Positions 45,380-58,560 are shown, counted from the first letter of the stretch. The stretch is 64,000 bases of DNA from Muscardinus avellanarius (GCA_963383645.1 OY726563.1:30733575-30797574), one strand, 5' to 3'. Notes: a model not told the origin generated them from the sequence alone. Numbers and translations: made by a program.

Positions 45380-47390
45380 ACTCATCTCTTCCTAATTGTT
45401 TTCTTTATGCATTTAGTTACTAGGGAAATCTACCAAGGTAATAGTACCAAATTCTTCTTCTTGATGATAGTAGCCACTTGGACAAACTCAATTTTCATAC
45501 AATCGTTTGATCCATTCTTTTTGCAAGCTAAACAAAGGAGTGTTTTGTTTAAGATAAGACTTCCCTTTCAGAGCAGCTTTAACTGTTCAACAACTCAGAC
45601 AAATGAATGATAGGGTGAAGTGTGAATATTTTTATCTGGGCCATAAAGAAGCTTTATTAGAAATTTCACTGGTGAGAATATCATCTAAATGAAAGGCAGC
45701 AAAACAAATATTGACTCTAGCATTAGTGTGAAGTTAGATGTTACTGTGCTCATCTTCTGGCTCCTGGTGTTGCTTTGCATGGAATGGATTCCCCATGCTC
45801 AGTGGTGTGTTGAAATCTGGTGTCCATGGCAACCAAAGCATCACCAGTCTCACAGCAAGCACTGTGAAGACCCCACTCTCACAATGATTTTAGGAAAGAG
45901 CCACATTTCTAACAGACTTTACAGCTGTACAATGTCCAGCCAATAAGGAAGTATTGCCCTCATGTACATTTCAGCAACTTACAATTTTGCTTTTCACAGT
46001 GGTTTATTCTTTCCTTCTGAGGCAAAGAGAAATGTATATGCATTACAAACCACAACTGTTGAAATAGGTTGGCATTTCAATGAAGGCTTTAAAACAGAGT
46101 GGATAAGAATAGAGCTTTTAAGATTCAAGTAACCTTGGAATTGAATCCTGAATGTAGTTCAGTATCTGGTTGACTTTAGGCAAGTTACTTAACATCTCTG
46201 ATACTTACTTTCCTTATTGGCAAAATGCAGTCCAAACAGCATCTACCTCTTAGGTGTGCTGTGAAAAGTCATTGAGAATGTGCGTATAATATGCTTAGCA
46301 GAAGGTTCCTGAGGCACCAAGTAAGGACTCTGTATGCCAGCCATTCTTATTATCTTGAGAATTGTTATCACTAATGCAAGGTGAATCACTGTATTGACTA
46401 AGTTACAATAAGTAAGTTTTTTGGACATTTACCCAGTCTGTCTAATATTCCCTGTTGTGATTTTTCATAGCAGCTATGTCCTAGATGGCAAGAACTGAGC
46501 TTTTTTATTTTCTCCAGTCCAAAAAGGACTGGAGAGAAATATATTCTGCTGTGCCATGCAAAAGATTAAGCTAAGCTTCTCAAGACAGATTATTTATCAA
46601 ATAAATTGACTTGCTGATTATCACCCCTGAAACACAAACCTATGTGAGTTGCCCTCTGCATTTTCTTTGAGGAAAGGGCTTTTTTTCTCCATTAAACATT
46701 TTAGGCTCATTGCCACCAATATAGTAATTGGCTTTCCTGTGTCTCTGATTTATACTCCTCAGAATAAATCACCTGATTGGCTTAAAGTTACTATAAATTG
46801 CTATGCGGGTGATGTTGGAATATTAATTTCTTGTTCTGTTCCCATCCTATATTCTGAGTTGTGGATTCAAGGAGTTTTTTTTCTTGCTTTTAAGATCACT
46901 TTCTTTCATTACAGGAACTCAGAATTTCAGAAAAATATCAATAGTTATGACTCTTTTGAACTGACAACTTAAAATGAGTTTTCCTCAGCAATTGATCCAG
47001 ATCATGTATATTTGGTGGCTTGTTTTGGAAAAGGAGTAATATAGTTAATGACTCTATCAGGTGATTTTTTTAGCTTCTTACTGAGGAAATTATTTTTTGC
47101 ATTAATGCACCTTTCAATTTATATTTGAAAACTATGTATTAAATGTTTATTGTCAATTTCACAAAGTTAAATCTGCATTTTACTCTTTAGACCCTAGATC
47201 CTTATATCCATTTATAGCATAATTCTCTTAATATCAACATCTATACTACCCCAATAATCTGTAATTTTAACTTTCCCTTGTCCCTAATCAGTGAGGTGTC
47301 AGTGGTATTAGTGCTGCTTATGATATTTAATACCATACCAACAGGGTCTAGATCTCAGATTTAATTTTCATGTTGGTATGTTATATTTTT
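45380..47390. other. Intronic, few repeats
   Basis: A MIR-like patch lies at about 46110-46330 (GACTTTAGGCAAGTTACTTAACATCTCTGATACTTAC). The rest shows no repeat I recognise and no LANCL3 exon. Confidence 0.45.
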
Positions 47391-47397
47391 CTCAGAA

Positions 47398-47585
47398 GTC
47401 ACTGCTTTTCACACTTGAGTATGCATAAGGATCCCCGGAGGGCTTGTTAAACACACATGGCTGGGCCCTCTCAAAGTTTCTGACTCAGTAGGTCTAGATT
47501 TGGGCCAAAGAATCTGTATTGTTTTGTTCCTTGTGATGTTACTGTTGCTACTGGTCTGGAGAATACACTTTAAGAACTGCCTTGG
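47398..47585 (-). mobile_element. MER5A-like DNA transposon
   Basis: CACTGCTTTTCACACTTGAGTATGCATAAGGATCCCCGGAGGGCTTG to TTAAGAACTGCC: full-length antisense copy. Confidence 0.85.
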
Positions 47586-47639
47586 TAGACTATACCTTTA
47601 ACCTTCAATAAACATCTGTGAAATGGAACTAGATGAGGG

Positions 47640-47860
47640 TATATGTTTGTAGTACAACAAACTTATCATTGCCACTAGAAAATAAGTCAAAAGATAAGAT
47701 TTACTTTTTCTTTTCAAGATTGCTATATGACAGACACTGTGATAAGTATATTATTTCCACTACAAATGAGAAAATTTGTAATTTGGAGAGGTTCAGTAAT
47801 TTACTGATAATCACATAGCTGGTAAAAAAAAAATTGAACCCATATTTCTTAACTTCTAAA
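47640..47860 (+). mobile_element. MIR SINE, diverged
   Basis: ACAGACACTGTGATAAGTATATTATTTCC, AATGAGAAAATTTGTAATTTGGAGAGGTTCAG and ATAATCACATAGCTGGTAA are in MIR order. Confidence 0.65.
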
Positions 47861-48159
47861 CTTCTCTAGAGTTCAGTCAGGTAAACCCTCTGTGTGACTT
47901 TGTCTTAAATTACAAACTTCCAAGCATATCATGAGCCTGTACTCCAAGACATTTGAAAGAACAGCCTGAACTCAATTCTATCAAAGTCAGAATGTTTCTG
48001 GTTTTATATAAAATAAATTGAAAATGATAACATAAGAGGGTACTCTGTATTTCTTGTGAGTTTAAAGAAACCTGCATATCTTAGCTTCCTGAACACTAGA
48101 AAAACTCAGATAGCTTTAATGCTAGTAGGGGTGTGAGTTAGCTCTGGAAACAGGACTAG

Positions 48160-48615
48160 TTGTAAGTTTGATAGAATAGTTAAACTCTTGGGCCTTTCCT
48201 AAATCCAGATGATATCTTTAGGCCAGTGTACTCATCAGTATTCTTGTAGCCATAATCTGAATATATGACCATGTAACGTAGAGAAAAGATTTGTTTTCTT
48301 ATGGTTTTGAGCTCAGTCCATGTGAAGCTGGGGCCCACAGGTCTCAGGGCATGGCAAAGGGAGAACACATGGGCTGTGTTCACATCATGGAGGCCAGAAG
48401 CAAGAGAGAGTGAGCAGGAGGAGGAGTAAACCTTTATATAATCCCCAAAGATGTACCCCCAGGGATCCATCTCCAGTCATACTCTATTGGCTTATGGTAT
48501 ACTACTCAGTTAAATCCATTACAATGAATTCATCCATTTCTAGGATTATAACCCTCATAACTCAATTACAATTCTGAAAATTAAGTGAACTCTTTAGGGG
48601 ACATTTTATATCTAA
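48160..48615 (-). mobile_element. MaLR-like LTR repeat (antisense)
   Basis: TTTTGAGCTCAGTCCATGTGAAGCTGGGGCCC, TCATGGAGGCCAGAAGCAAGAG and, at the right end, GGGGACATTTTATATCTAACAATAAC. The arrangement is like MLT1/MST-type LTRs in antisense. The same family appears in the other orientation at 49615. Exact family unknown. Confidence 0.5.
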
Positions 48616-48619
48616 CAAT

Positions 48620-49610
48620 AACATCCAGGTTTCCCAAAACCTGACTGTGAGGTGTGGATTCATATGCAAGATTTTAAGGATATGCTCCCAGGAGAAACCA
48701 GTAGGAGATTGGAGAAGAAGAAAGCAATGAAGGGAAGTCAAGCAGGGCTACAATATTAGGCTAAGTCCAAGCCTCTGTCTCATCCTGTAGGGGAGCTCTG
48801 GAGTAGAAATGACATTCTAGACTAGAGGCACATTCTTACACAAATAACTAGTACCATGTATAGAAAGACAGGATATGTAAACTTCGAGGTACTACTAGCT
48901 CTCTTGATGTGCTGCCACTGTGACTCTTGTAGCCCAAAAGTAGGACTCTTGAAGAAGACTGCAGAGGAGAATTGTTAGAAGCAAAGTACATAGACACATA
49001 TAGATGAAGTCACAGAACCAATAGAAACCACTCCAGGAGAGGGTGGTAGGAATGCCTATGATTTGTTCCTGTACTTGGGACTTCCAGACCCCAGTAGAAG
49101 CCTGGTGTTTCACTTTCTTGATAAACCAAATCAGAAAAACTTGGCTTTGAAGCCCAAAGCACAGTGAAGGATAGAGATGAGGTCATCTTTCAAAAATAGA
49201 AGGATGTCATACAAGTTTACATGCTGAATTGTGAGGAAGTCCCCTACACACAACACACAGACACACATAGTCTTTTCCTCGGTGCGATCCAAGGCACACT
49301 TTTCACCAGCAAGTAGATTAAAGAAAGGTATATGGTGTTCAGATAGACTTGGGGAAAAAGTGCTACAGATGCTGACATGTGAAGTACTCCAACCCAGTGT
49401 AATTACAGTTTTATTGTATTGACACTTTATAGTAAAGCCCACTAATTGGCTAGCTATTTCCCATACTCACAGTTCCCATTGAGCTTTTAAAGATGAGACT
49501 CTTAAGTAGAAACTGTCAGTGAAAACACATTTAAGGAAAGCATCTGATGTGCAATGAACCTAACAAAATAAATAGAACAATTGACCTTGCAAGAGACAGA
49601 TAATACTGGG
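48620..49610. other. Intronic, unassigned
   Basis: No recognised exon or repeat. Confidence 0.35.
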
Positions 49611-49614
49611 GAGC

Positions 49615-49945
49615 ATGCTATAGTTTGTATTTGGAATGTCCAAAGGTCCATTTGTTAAAGGCCTAGTGCTCCTAGGTAAGATGGTGAAACCTTTAAGAGT
49701 GGAAGCCTAATAGGAGATAAATGGATATATGCTCTTGAAGAGGATTTTGAGATATCAGTCTCTTTCACTTCTAGCTATAAGTTAGGAGGATTCCCTTAGC
49801 CATGTGTTCCAACTATGATGTGTGACTTCACCACAGGCCAAAAGACACAGGTCAACTGATCATGAAAGAAACCTCTGAAACTGAAATATTTCTTTTTTTA
49901 GGTTGAATTATTCCATGCATTTTGTTGTAGTAACAGCTAACACAG
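49615..49945 (+). mobile_element. MaLR-like LTR repeat (sense)
   Basis: TGCTATAGTTTGTATTTGGAATGTCCAAAGGTCC, GTGTGACTTCACCACAGGCC, AAACCTCTGAAACTG and, at the end, TAACAGCTAACACAGAG. The head (TATAGTTT ... GGAATGTCC) is the complement of the tail at 48590-48615. Confidence 0.5.
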
Positions 49946-50095
49946 AGCATAAAAAAACTTCCCAAATGCTCAATGCTTAAAAGTCAAAATTGATATAGTC
50001 AGAAAGGAAAGTGATTATATATACAAATAAAATTAGGATGTTATTGAAAGCAACATTCAGAGAACAGAAAAGAACTCTAAAAAATTAACAATATG

Positions 50096-53043
50096 GACTT
50101 CCGGGAAGATGGCGATGGAGCAAAACGGGGCTTACGAGCCCCGCTAACAACCAATCTCTATTACCACAGAATCAGCGCCTTTCATAGCCAGAGAACACCA
50201 TCAGCAGAGAAACAAAAGATGTAATTTTAAGGGACAGAGAAAAGAGGGCTGGAAAAACAAGACACCAGAAGCCAGACCGCAGTGCTGCAGCCGGAGCCAC
50301 AGCGTGAAGTGGCGGGCGCCATTTTGCCTTGCAGCACCAGGCTCCAGAGAGGAAGGGAACTCATAACAGAGCCCAGAAACCAGAGAGGAGATACGCCAGC
50401 CTCACGCCTGAGAACACGGCAGCAGCGCCTTACTGCTGGCGGCAGCGGCGAGTTCACCGGACGGCACCATACCAACTCACTCAACAGCCCACCAAACTCC
50501 AGAGAGGAACGGCGGACAGCGAGCCGAGGTGAGCCGCTGTGGAACAGCTGGGTGGGAGTAGGCAGATTTCTCCGCCCAGGGAACAGCTAAAGCTCCCAGG
50601 GGCTGGGCTCAGCGCACCCTGCAGGGACTCAGAGTAGAGTTCAAAAACAGAGAAGAAATACACTAGCCTCACGGCCGAGGGCGTGGCAGCGGCGCCATAT
50701 TGCTACCGGCGGCAGCAGCAGCGAATTCACCAAGTCCACAACAGCTCCATCTGCGCACTCAACAGTGAGTCAAATTGCGGCCCCTAGAGGAGAAATCCCA
50801 GTACTGTACTCCCAGGGACTTGACCGACCCAGTGGGGGAGTGGTGGTGGCAGAGATATTACACCATAGGAGAACGCCCAACCTGGCACCCCCCATGGTCT
50901 AAAGCAGCCTCAATTGACTACCTGGGTCTGAGACTCTGCGATACAACCCAGTAAAGGAGTAGTGGGGACTGAGATACCACAGACTCGAGATCCACAGCAC
51001 CTTAAGTGAAGTCGTAGTGACCTAGGGAAGAACCCAGAGAAGGCACAAACTTCCAAAATCATGGGAATGAGGAATAACAATGAAGCAATGAATGCCCACA
51101 ACCCCACAACATCAGAACCTGATAAAACAAAAATTCAGAGATTTATAGAAGATCAAATCAGGAAAATAACTGTAGAAATAATAGAGGTGTTTGGAAAAGA
51201 ATTCAGAGAGAGCCAAAGAGAGATAAAGGATGCAATTAATGAAGTAAAGGCCTCAATTCAAAGTACAAACAACGGACTAGACCACATGGAGAATAGAATC
51301 TCGCTCCTAGAAGATGATCATTCAAAAAATGAATGCATAGTTTCTAATTTAGAAAAAAAATCCGACAGCAGGAATCTGACATTGAAGAAATATAGGCCCA
51401 TTTTAAGAGAGCTAACCTAAGAATAATTGGAATAGAGGAGAGAAAAGAAGGTGAAACCAAAGGGATTAACAATCTTTTCAAGGAAATAATAGCAGAAAAT
51501 TTTCCAAACATAGAGCAAGAGGTTGATACACAGGTCCAGGAAACTTATAGAACTCCCTTTAGACAGGATCGGAGAAGAGGATCCTCACGCCACATAATTG
51601 TCAAAATAACCAATGTGGAAGCCAAGCAGAGAATCTTAAAGGCAACAAAAAAAAAGGGCCAAGTGACATTCAGAGGCAAACCAATTAGAATCACTCCAGA
51701 CTTTCCAAACCAAGTCCTGAGAGCCAGAAGGGCTTGGAGTAACATATTCCAAACTTTGAAAGAAAACAACTTCTAGCCAAAAATTTCCTACCCAGCAAAA
51801 CTTTCTATCAAATTAGATGGGGAAATAAGAAGCTTCCACGACAAACAGAAACTGAAGGAATTTATGTCTTCAAAACCAGCGCTAGAGAAAATACTCAAAG
51901 AGATTAACTACAAAGAAGAAATAGGTAACACACACCAGAACCAGAGAAATAAGATTTTCCATCCAACAGACAACTAAGATTGGTTATCTGTGGAGATTCA
52001 TTATTTATGTTAGTCTTTTACCTATCTCTAAATTGTATTTTTTGCTTTTATTGTTGCTAATTTTAGGATTTCTATTTGGAATGTTATACCTTCAGATATA
52101 GCATTTGGAAATATTTTATCCCATTCTATCAGTAACTTTTAACTCTGTTTACATTGTCTTTGGATATACAGTTTTTTTTTATTTTTTAGGGAGTTTGTAT
52201 ACTCTTCTGTTGCCTGTGCCATTGAAATCATATCCAAGAAATCACTGCCAATTTCAATGTTGTGAGGTTTTATGACCCAGATTTTCTTCTAAAAGTTTGT
52301 AGTCTTAAGATTTATATTTAGGTCTTTTATCTATTTTGAGTTAATATGTGTATATGTGTTAGGTAAGGGTCCAATTTTTTTCTTTTTCATGTAATTATTA
52401 TTTTTCAGCAATATTTAGTTGAAAGATTATTATTTCTTCCACCAAATGTTCGTGGAAACCTTGTCAAAAACAACTTGACAATATATGGAAGAATTTATCT
52501 CTAAGCTTTTATTTAACTCCAATAGTTTATATATCTGCCTTTAGTACAGTACTATACTGTTTCAATTATTGTAGCTTTATATGGTTTGAAATCAGAAAAT
52601 ATACATCTTCTAGCTTTGTTCTTCTTCGAGATTGTTTTGGGTATCTAGAGTCCATATTCCATATCAGGATAGATTTTTTCTGAAAAATAAAAAAATAAAT
52701 GTATGATAGCTTCACCTAAAAAAAAAAAAAGAAAAGAAAAAATATTCTCTGGTAAGAAAGAAAGCAAAAAGAAATACTGAACTGTTATCTTTTAGTCATC
52801 AAAAGCTTGGTATCAGACAAATGAAACTGTTTTGTGAGATTATCATCGTTAATATTGGATAAATTGCTATAAAAGTAGATGTCAACCACTAAGCCAAGCA
52901 TGGGAAGGAGGGATGGGGAGGGAACGGGGTGGGGATCGGGTAGGGGCTAACTGGGTGATGTGTGCATGTATGTCTACAAAAGTATTTTCTTTGTACCATT
53001 ATGATGTATGAATACATTGCACCAATAAAAAATAAAAATTAAA
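50096..53043 (+). mobile_element. HAL1-like composite retrotransposon, copy 2 (complete)
   Basis: A 2.95-kb element with a perfect 17-bp target-site duplication (AAAAAATTAACAATATG at 50079-50095 and 53044-53060) and an A-rich end. Order: 5'UTR (50096-51060) beginning GACTTCCGGGAAGATGGCG with a YY1-like site and GC-rich body; ORF1 (51061-51977, one frameshift); antisense fragment of an older L1 ORF2 (about 52000-52680); an internal A-rich stretch (about 52720-52740); and a 3' end with AAGCCAAGCATGGG, a G-rich tract and CACCAATAAAAAAT. There is no sense ORF2, so it must have moved with enzyme supplied in trans. The same arrangement occurs at 2685-5905. Confidence 0.88.
51061..51977 (+). pseudogene. 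L1-type ORF1 of the composite element (one visible frameshift)
   Basis: The first 119 codons are open (51061-51420): MGMRNNNEAMNAHN, then a coiled-coil-like region rich in E, K, I and Q (about residues 20-110). The frame shifts near the end of the coiled coil. In the next frame ANLRIIGIE, LFKEIIAENFPNI, FRGKPIRITPDFP and YPAKLSIKLDGEIRSF follow, the RRM-like and C-terminal domains of L1 ORF1p, with one stop near 51775, ending at TAA 51975-51977. Total length about 305 codons, typical of an L1 ORF1. Its role in an L1 is to coat and chaperone RNA. Confidence 0.8.
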
Positions 53044-53060
53044 AAAAAATTAACAATATG

Positions 53061-53500
53061 ATAGCAGAAAGAACAATAATTCAATTGAAGAATTAAAATA
53101 TTTATTTGAATAAATGCCCCAGAATGATAAAGAGATTGATAAAAAGAGAAAAGTCTAATTAGTGGAAGACCAACCTGACTCCAGTAGTCAGTCCCAATTA
53201 AAACAAAACAAAGTAAACAAAAGGAAAAATTATGAAAAAATAAAAAATATTTTTATAGTTGATATACATGGATTGTTAGATTTGTACATTGGAATGCCAA
53301 ATGGACAATGAATAAAGAAGAAATTTTACAGGTAAGAAAGCCCTGAATCAAACAGAGCAAAATGACAAATAATTTTTTAAAAACTGGTAGTGTGATATTG
53401 AAATTAGCGTTCATAGTTAAGAGGGTGGGTTGGAATTAGTTAGCACTTGGTGAGGGATATCATTAAACAGAAAGTTTCTAAGATCACATTTGTTGCCCAA
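53061..53500. other. Intronic, unassigned
   Basis: AT-rich flank of the composite element with no recognised feature. Confidence 0.4.
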
Positions 53501-53506
53501 GGGTTT

Positions 53507-53750
53507 GTGATTGTTTGTTTGTTTGTTTGTTTGTTTTTGGTACTGGGAATGGAACCCAGGGGCATTATACCTTTGAGCTCCCCTTCCCAACCCTATTTTT
53601 AAGTCTCTTTATTTTTGAAACAGGATCTCACGGAGTTGCGAAGTGCCTTGCCAAGTACCTGAGGCTGTCCATGAACCACGATCCTCTTGTCTCTGTCTCC
53701 CAAAAGGTGGCCACCATGGCACATAAGTATGTGCCGCCATGCCTGGCACA
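53507..53750 (-). mobile_element. B1-dID SINE with (TTTG)n
   Basis: A (TTTG)n tract (53507-53536), then TTTTGGTACTGGGAATGGAACCCAGGGG to GTATGTGCCGCCATGCCTGGC. The tract is the antisense SINE tail. Confidence 0.9.
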
Positions 53751-53759
53751 AAACTTTTT

Positions 53760-54535
53760 TTCTTTGTCAAATCCTTTCTCTGGCATCTCTGGATGCCATT
53801 TTAGGTGTACTAGTCATCGTACATACCATATTTGTTTTCATGCTACATGTTTCCCAGGGAGCCTTTCCTGCAACATAACTGGGACAACTTCACACTCATC
53901 ATTGTCACTGCTACTTTTTTAGTACTACTGAGCAGAATAATGGGTGTCTTACTGTCAAAAAGAAGATACTTAATATTATATTTACTGAAGGGAAGAATGA
54001 AAGATGAAATATTTTTAATTTTATGACACCAAGTATCAGCCTTTATTTGTAGCTCAAATATGTAATCTCGAGGAGAAATAGCCCACATTTTAAAAATAGG
54101 TCTTTACAGCCTCCTACCTAAATATGCTTTTGGTTTTTATGAATCTGACAGCAGAGCCACTTAGGATTAAGTATTTGATGGACAGGATACTTGGTTAGTC
54201 ATAAATATAGTCATATTTTCACTCACAATCAGCCTTTTGTCAGCTAAGGGATGGGAAAATTCTACCACTTTTACACTGCAAAATGGGAAATATGTGGAGT
54301 TTGTGACAGGTCACAATGATCCACTTATATCTAAATATGTTGACAAATAGAAGACTGCGATAATTAACATTAAAGACACCTTTTAGGAAAATTATAATTT
54401 TGTACTTGTACAATGCCTGACATCAGAAAGATTTTTATTTTGCCTTTTAAGAGAATTCTTCTGGCTTTCATGTTCACAAAAGCGATAAAATCTTTTTTAT
54501 CTTTCTAGATTCATCTCCTCTGTTTAAATCTTCAA
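53760..54535. other. Intronic, unassigned
   Basis: Short plus-strand frames at 53515-54026 are shadows of the SINE and its flank. No exon is recognised. Confidence 0.4.
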
Positions 54536-54542
54536 TTCAGGC

Positions 54543-54730
54543 CAGGAGTGGTGGCGCACACTTATAATCCCCGCGCTTGGGAGGCAGAGACAGGAAGATC
54601 ACACAGGTTCGAAGCCTGCCGTGCGCGCTGGCTTAGGAGACCCTGTTTCCAAATAAAAATGTAAAAATAGGTCTGGGAGTGTCGCCCAGAGGTAGAAGGG
54701 CTTCCAAGAACCCCAGTACCACCAAAAAAA
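54543..54730 (+). mobile_element. B1-dID SINE, type B
   Basis: CCAGGAGTGGTGGCGCACACTT to CCCCAGTACCACC and an A tail. TTCAATTCA flanks both sides. Confidence 0.93.
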
Positions 54731-54739
54731 AATTTTTTT

Positions 54740-55990
54740 CAATTCATTTTTGGTAAGTTGAACATTGAGAGATCTAGACTTAGTTAGCTATTAGAATTTC
54801 TTTTTTTGTTTGTTTGCTCTGAGGATTTATGATTTCCCTTTAAAAAAGAAAGGAGAACCTAATACTGAAAACTGTCACTTTAACTTCATATTAAATTACT
54901 GTCCCTCAAACAGTCGTTAAATATTTATGAATCCCATATGCATAGGAGTAGAAGAATCAAAGCTGTTTTCCAGTAAAGTTATTTTTCTACAGCTAAAAAA
55001 TGTATACCCAATCATGTCTTTCCCACAGTGAATAAACAGACACCTAAAGAGATAATTAAATCAGAAGTCAAAAGGAAAAATGAGCCTTCAGAACTTTTCT
55101 GAAGCACACTCTAGCTTAATATTTTTCCATCTTAGTGTGATATGCTAATTAGCAAGGTGACACCTTATATGGCACAGCTGTTTCTGCTTTAGCATACTGC
55201 ATGTTGACCAACAGGTAACTCACCAGCAGTATTTCCAGCAGTCAAAGTCTCCAATGTTTCCCCTTGGTACAGGTAACTACTTAGATGTTCTAACTAAACC
55301 TGCTGTGTCAAATGGCTTTTAACTTTTAGCTTTTAAGCTTGAGGGATTTTATGTTTCTATGAGGCAAATTGTGTTCCTGTCCTGGCAAACCAAATGTGAA
55401 TCATTTTTTATTTCTGTTTTGATTTCTGTTACTGTCTAGTGTTTTTTTTTTTTTTTTTTTTTTGAGATTTCAAGCCGAGGTAGTAATTTCTTAGTCTCTT
55501 GTTTTGAAGTTCTTTTCTGTGGCAATTAAGATGCTATAATGTTTTTGGTGCTCAAACTGCCCTCTCCATTTTGATTGCTAGATTTTCTTTCCCTTTGAAC
55601 TCTGACCAGTTTCACAGTAGCTTGTCTGATGTAAATTTAACTTTATATACCCTACTAGTTATATGCTGTGCTTAATTTTTTTAATCTGTATTTTTAATCA
55701 GTTCTGGAAAATTGACAACCATCGTCCCTTCAAATATTTCTTCTTATCCATTCTAAAGAGCTTTATTGACATATAATGCATACACCAGACAATTCGCACA
55801 TTAAAATCAGAGAGCACTATTTATTATGGATCACCCTAGCATTCTTCCTTATTCTTTCCTTACCTTTATGTAAGGAGATATCAAAATTTGCCCTCAGGGC
55901 AGCTTTGCTTTTCCTTTTCATATGTTCTTTAGCTCAAGATTTTTTTGTTTTTGTTTTTGTCTTTTAGGAGACATTGAAGGTTCTCCTACA
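54740..55990. other. Intronic, few repeats
   Basis: A 24-base T-run sits at 55440-55463. The rest shows no repeat or exon that I recognise. Confidence 0.4.
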
Positions 55991-55997
55991 TTCTTTA

Positions 55998-56183
55998 TTT
56001 TTCAGTATTGGGAATTGAACCCAAGGTTACTCTACCACTAAACTACATTCCCCCTAGCCCTTTGTATTTTTTTTAGAAAGGGTTTTGCTGAGTTGCCTAG
56101 GCTAGCCTTCAAGTTGCAATCCTCCTGACTCAGGTTCTACAGTAGCAGGGATTCCAGGTGTGAGACACAATGCCTGGTTCCCT
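55998..56183 (-). mobile_element. B1-dID SINE, old
   Basis: CAGTATTGGGAATTGAACCCAAGGTTACTCTACCACTAAAC to GGGATTCCAGGTGTGAGACACAATGCCTGG, diverged antisense dimer. Confidence 0.85.
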
Positions 56184-56189
56184 TACTTT

Positions 56190-57145
56190 CTTAGAGCCTA
56201 GCTATGTGTTGATAAATATGTTTTATGAAGGGTATGATGTATTTAATTAACTATAGTGTTCTGTCAATTATAAGATATATTTGTATTTACCAATAAGATA
56301 TAAAAACAATATCAGTTAAGTTGACACAATACTTTTGTGTCATTTAGGATTTTATACTTATTTAAAGATCTTTCAGTTATATAGACATTGATTATTATCA
56401 TATATCACTCTCAAATATACCCAATGTAAAAATATAAGCTGAATAAATTGGTTCAATTATTTACAAAACTTTCTCACATTCAGACTCCTAAAGTCCAGAA
56501 TTGATTTTTCCTCAGAATCACATATGTATGTGATTTTTCAATAACATTATCATCCTTAGCGCCATCAAAAGTATTGGTAATGCAACATTTCTTTTAAAAA
56601 AAACTGTTATATTTTTTCTCTGGCAATTTTTTCCACGTGAATAATAACCACTTTGGAAGTTTTGAGGCACAGGCACAGACCATCAGGGCTTAGTCCTGCC
56701 ACTGCTTGGCTGATAGTGATTTTTTAGATGCATTCCAATTTCAGAGATGTTAAGATGTGAAAAACAATGTGCCTCTTCATGTCGATAAAATTATGTGCTT
56801 TAGTTGCTTTGTTTAGGAAAAGGCACTTCTGAGAATGTCGACCAGTGCTATTCAAAGTGAGGCTTGCAAGCCAGTGCCACTCTAAAATCTGTTACTGTTA
56901 TTCAAGGATTACATACAGAAATTGGGAGTAAGCATTGAGGAACTTTTTGAGCAATTGATGTGAGTTATTGTGTGTGAGTTGAATCTAATAACACAAAATT
57001 CAGACTGCTATTGTGTATGTCTTTTTATTTCACTTTTCCTGGCAACATATCAATATTTCATTTGACAAAAGTAACAGTCCATGATTGATTAGAGATAACA
57101 CAAATGAAACAAGACTAGTTCTTCACCAGTGATATTTTTAGTAGT
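56190..57145. other. Intronic, unassigned
   Basis: A short MER5-like start (CAGTGCTATTCAAAGTGAGGCTTGCAAGCCAG) lies at 56845-56880. Nothing else is recognised. Confidence 0.35.
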
Positions 57146-57149
57146 ATTG

Positions 57150-57330
57150 ATCCCAGTGTTTCTCAAATCTTGGCATTCATCTGAATCACCTGGAGTGCTT
57201 ACTAAACTACAAGTTGCCAGACATTATATAGTTGTGGAGTAGAGTGGGAAACTTTACATTTCTAACATATCTCAAAATGATACTGATGTTGTAGGTGCAT
57301 GGACCACACTTTGAGAACCATTGTCTGAGA
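57150..57330 (-). mobile_element. MER5A-like DNA transposon
   Basis: CCCAGTGTTTCTCAAATCTTGGCATTCATCTGAATCACCTGGAGTGC to GGACCACACTTTGAGAACCATTG, with both terminal repeats visible. Confidence 0.85.
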
Positions 57331-58013
57331 CAAACTTATTGCCGGCTTCAGAAATTATATGCCAGGAACTTCCAGTTTGGTATGTAGAACAAGAAATCCT
57401 GATGTTCTCTTAAAAAGGTTTCTGCTTTTGGAGATCACTCTTGCTTTTAGTGAAATTAAAATAATGTCTCTAAACATTAGCTTATTTGAAATTTCCTTGG
57501 AGCACTATTCAGAACGGCAGTGACTTTCAAAGCTGGCACATTCGATGTAGGCACCAGAGTATGTGATTGTGTTTGATTAGATGCTCACACTTCTTAAAAG
57601 AGCAAAATGTGTATTTCACTTCTCAAGTAAGTTGCTACCATGATTGGGTGTAAATAAACTCCTGGATCTTCTGAGATCATTGTAGAAAAAAAGTTCACAC
57701 TATTCTAGAGTTTATGATTGTAAAAGTACCACAAATATCTGAAGTAACTGTTTCTTGTTGTTTAAACTGGATAACATACCAGACTTCTGAGATATTCCTG
57801 TTGTCTTATGGAATGACAGTAGGCAAATTCTTTATGACAAATCTGCACTTTGTATCTGCAGCATGCTTCCCAGCAGCAACTGTTACCACTCTCATCTTGA
57901 AAAATATAATAATAACCTTAAAGACCTTAATAAAATAACCTTTAGGGGAAAATTCATCTTTGGTGCCACAGGCATAGTAACTTTTCTGTTTGCCACCATA
58001 GAAAATACTGTGG

Positions 58014-58209
58014 CTGGGTGTGGTAGCACATGCTTGTAATCCCCGCGCTTGGGAGGCATTGACAGGAGGATTACGCAGGTTCGAAGCCAGCTGTGCGCAC
58101 TGGTTTAGGAGACCCTGTTTCCAAATAAAAATGTAAAAATAGTTCTGGGAGTGTAGCCCGGAGGTAGAAAGGCTTCCAGGAACCCTAGTAGCAGAAAAAA
58201 AAAAAGAAA

Positions 58210-58245
<36 letters not shown>

Positions 58246-58262
58246 AAAGAAAAGAAAAAGAA
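58014..58262 (+). mobile_element. B1-dID SINE, type B, with (GAAA)n tail
   Basis: The dimer (58014-58190) is followed by an A tail that has become (GAAA)n (about 58205-58262). GAAAATACTGT and GAAAATGCTGT flank it. Confidence 0.93.
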
Positions 58263-58406
58263 AATGCTGTTAATATTTGCAGTGTCCACAGGCAACACCC
58301 ACAGCCCTCTGAATATTAGACTATGTCTGCCTTTCTCTGGGGTCAAAATTAGTATGATCTCCTGATTCCAATTGTTAACTCTTCTAGGAATGCTTATAAT
58401 TCTAAG

Positions 58407-58560
58407 CCAGTACTCTTCAAACTCTAATGCATCTGAGGGGCCCAGAATACTTGTTACATATCTGAGATCAGACCTGAAATTCTGCATTTCTTTTAAGCTT
58501 CTTATTGAGGACACAATTTCTGGTCTGACGACAACATGTTGAGTAGCAAGGTGCTAAACA
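58407..58560 (-). mobile_element. MER5A-like DNA transposon
   Basis: CCAGTACTCTTCAAACTCTAATGCATCTGAGG, then CTGAAATTCTGCATTTCTTTTAAGC. Confidence 0.75.
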
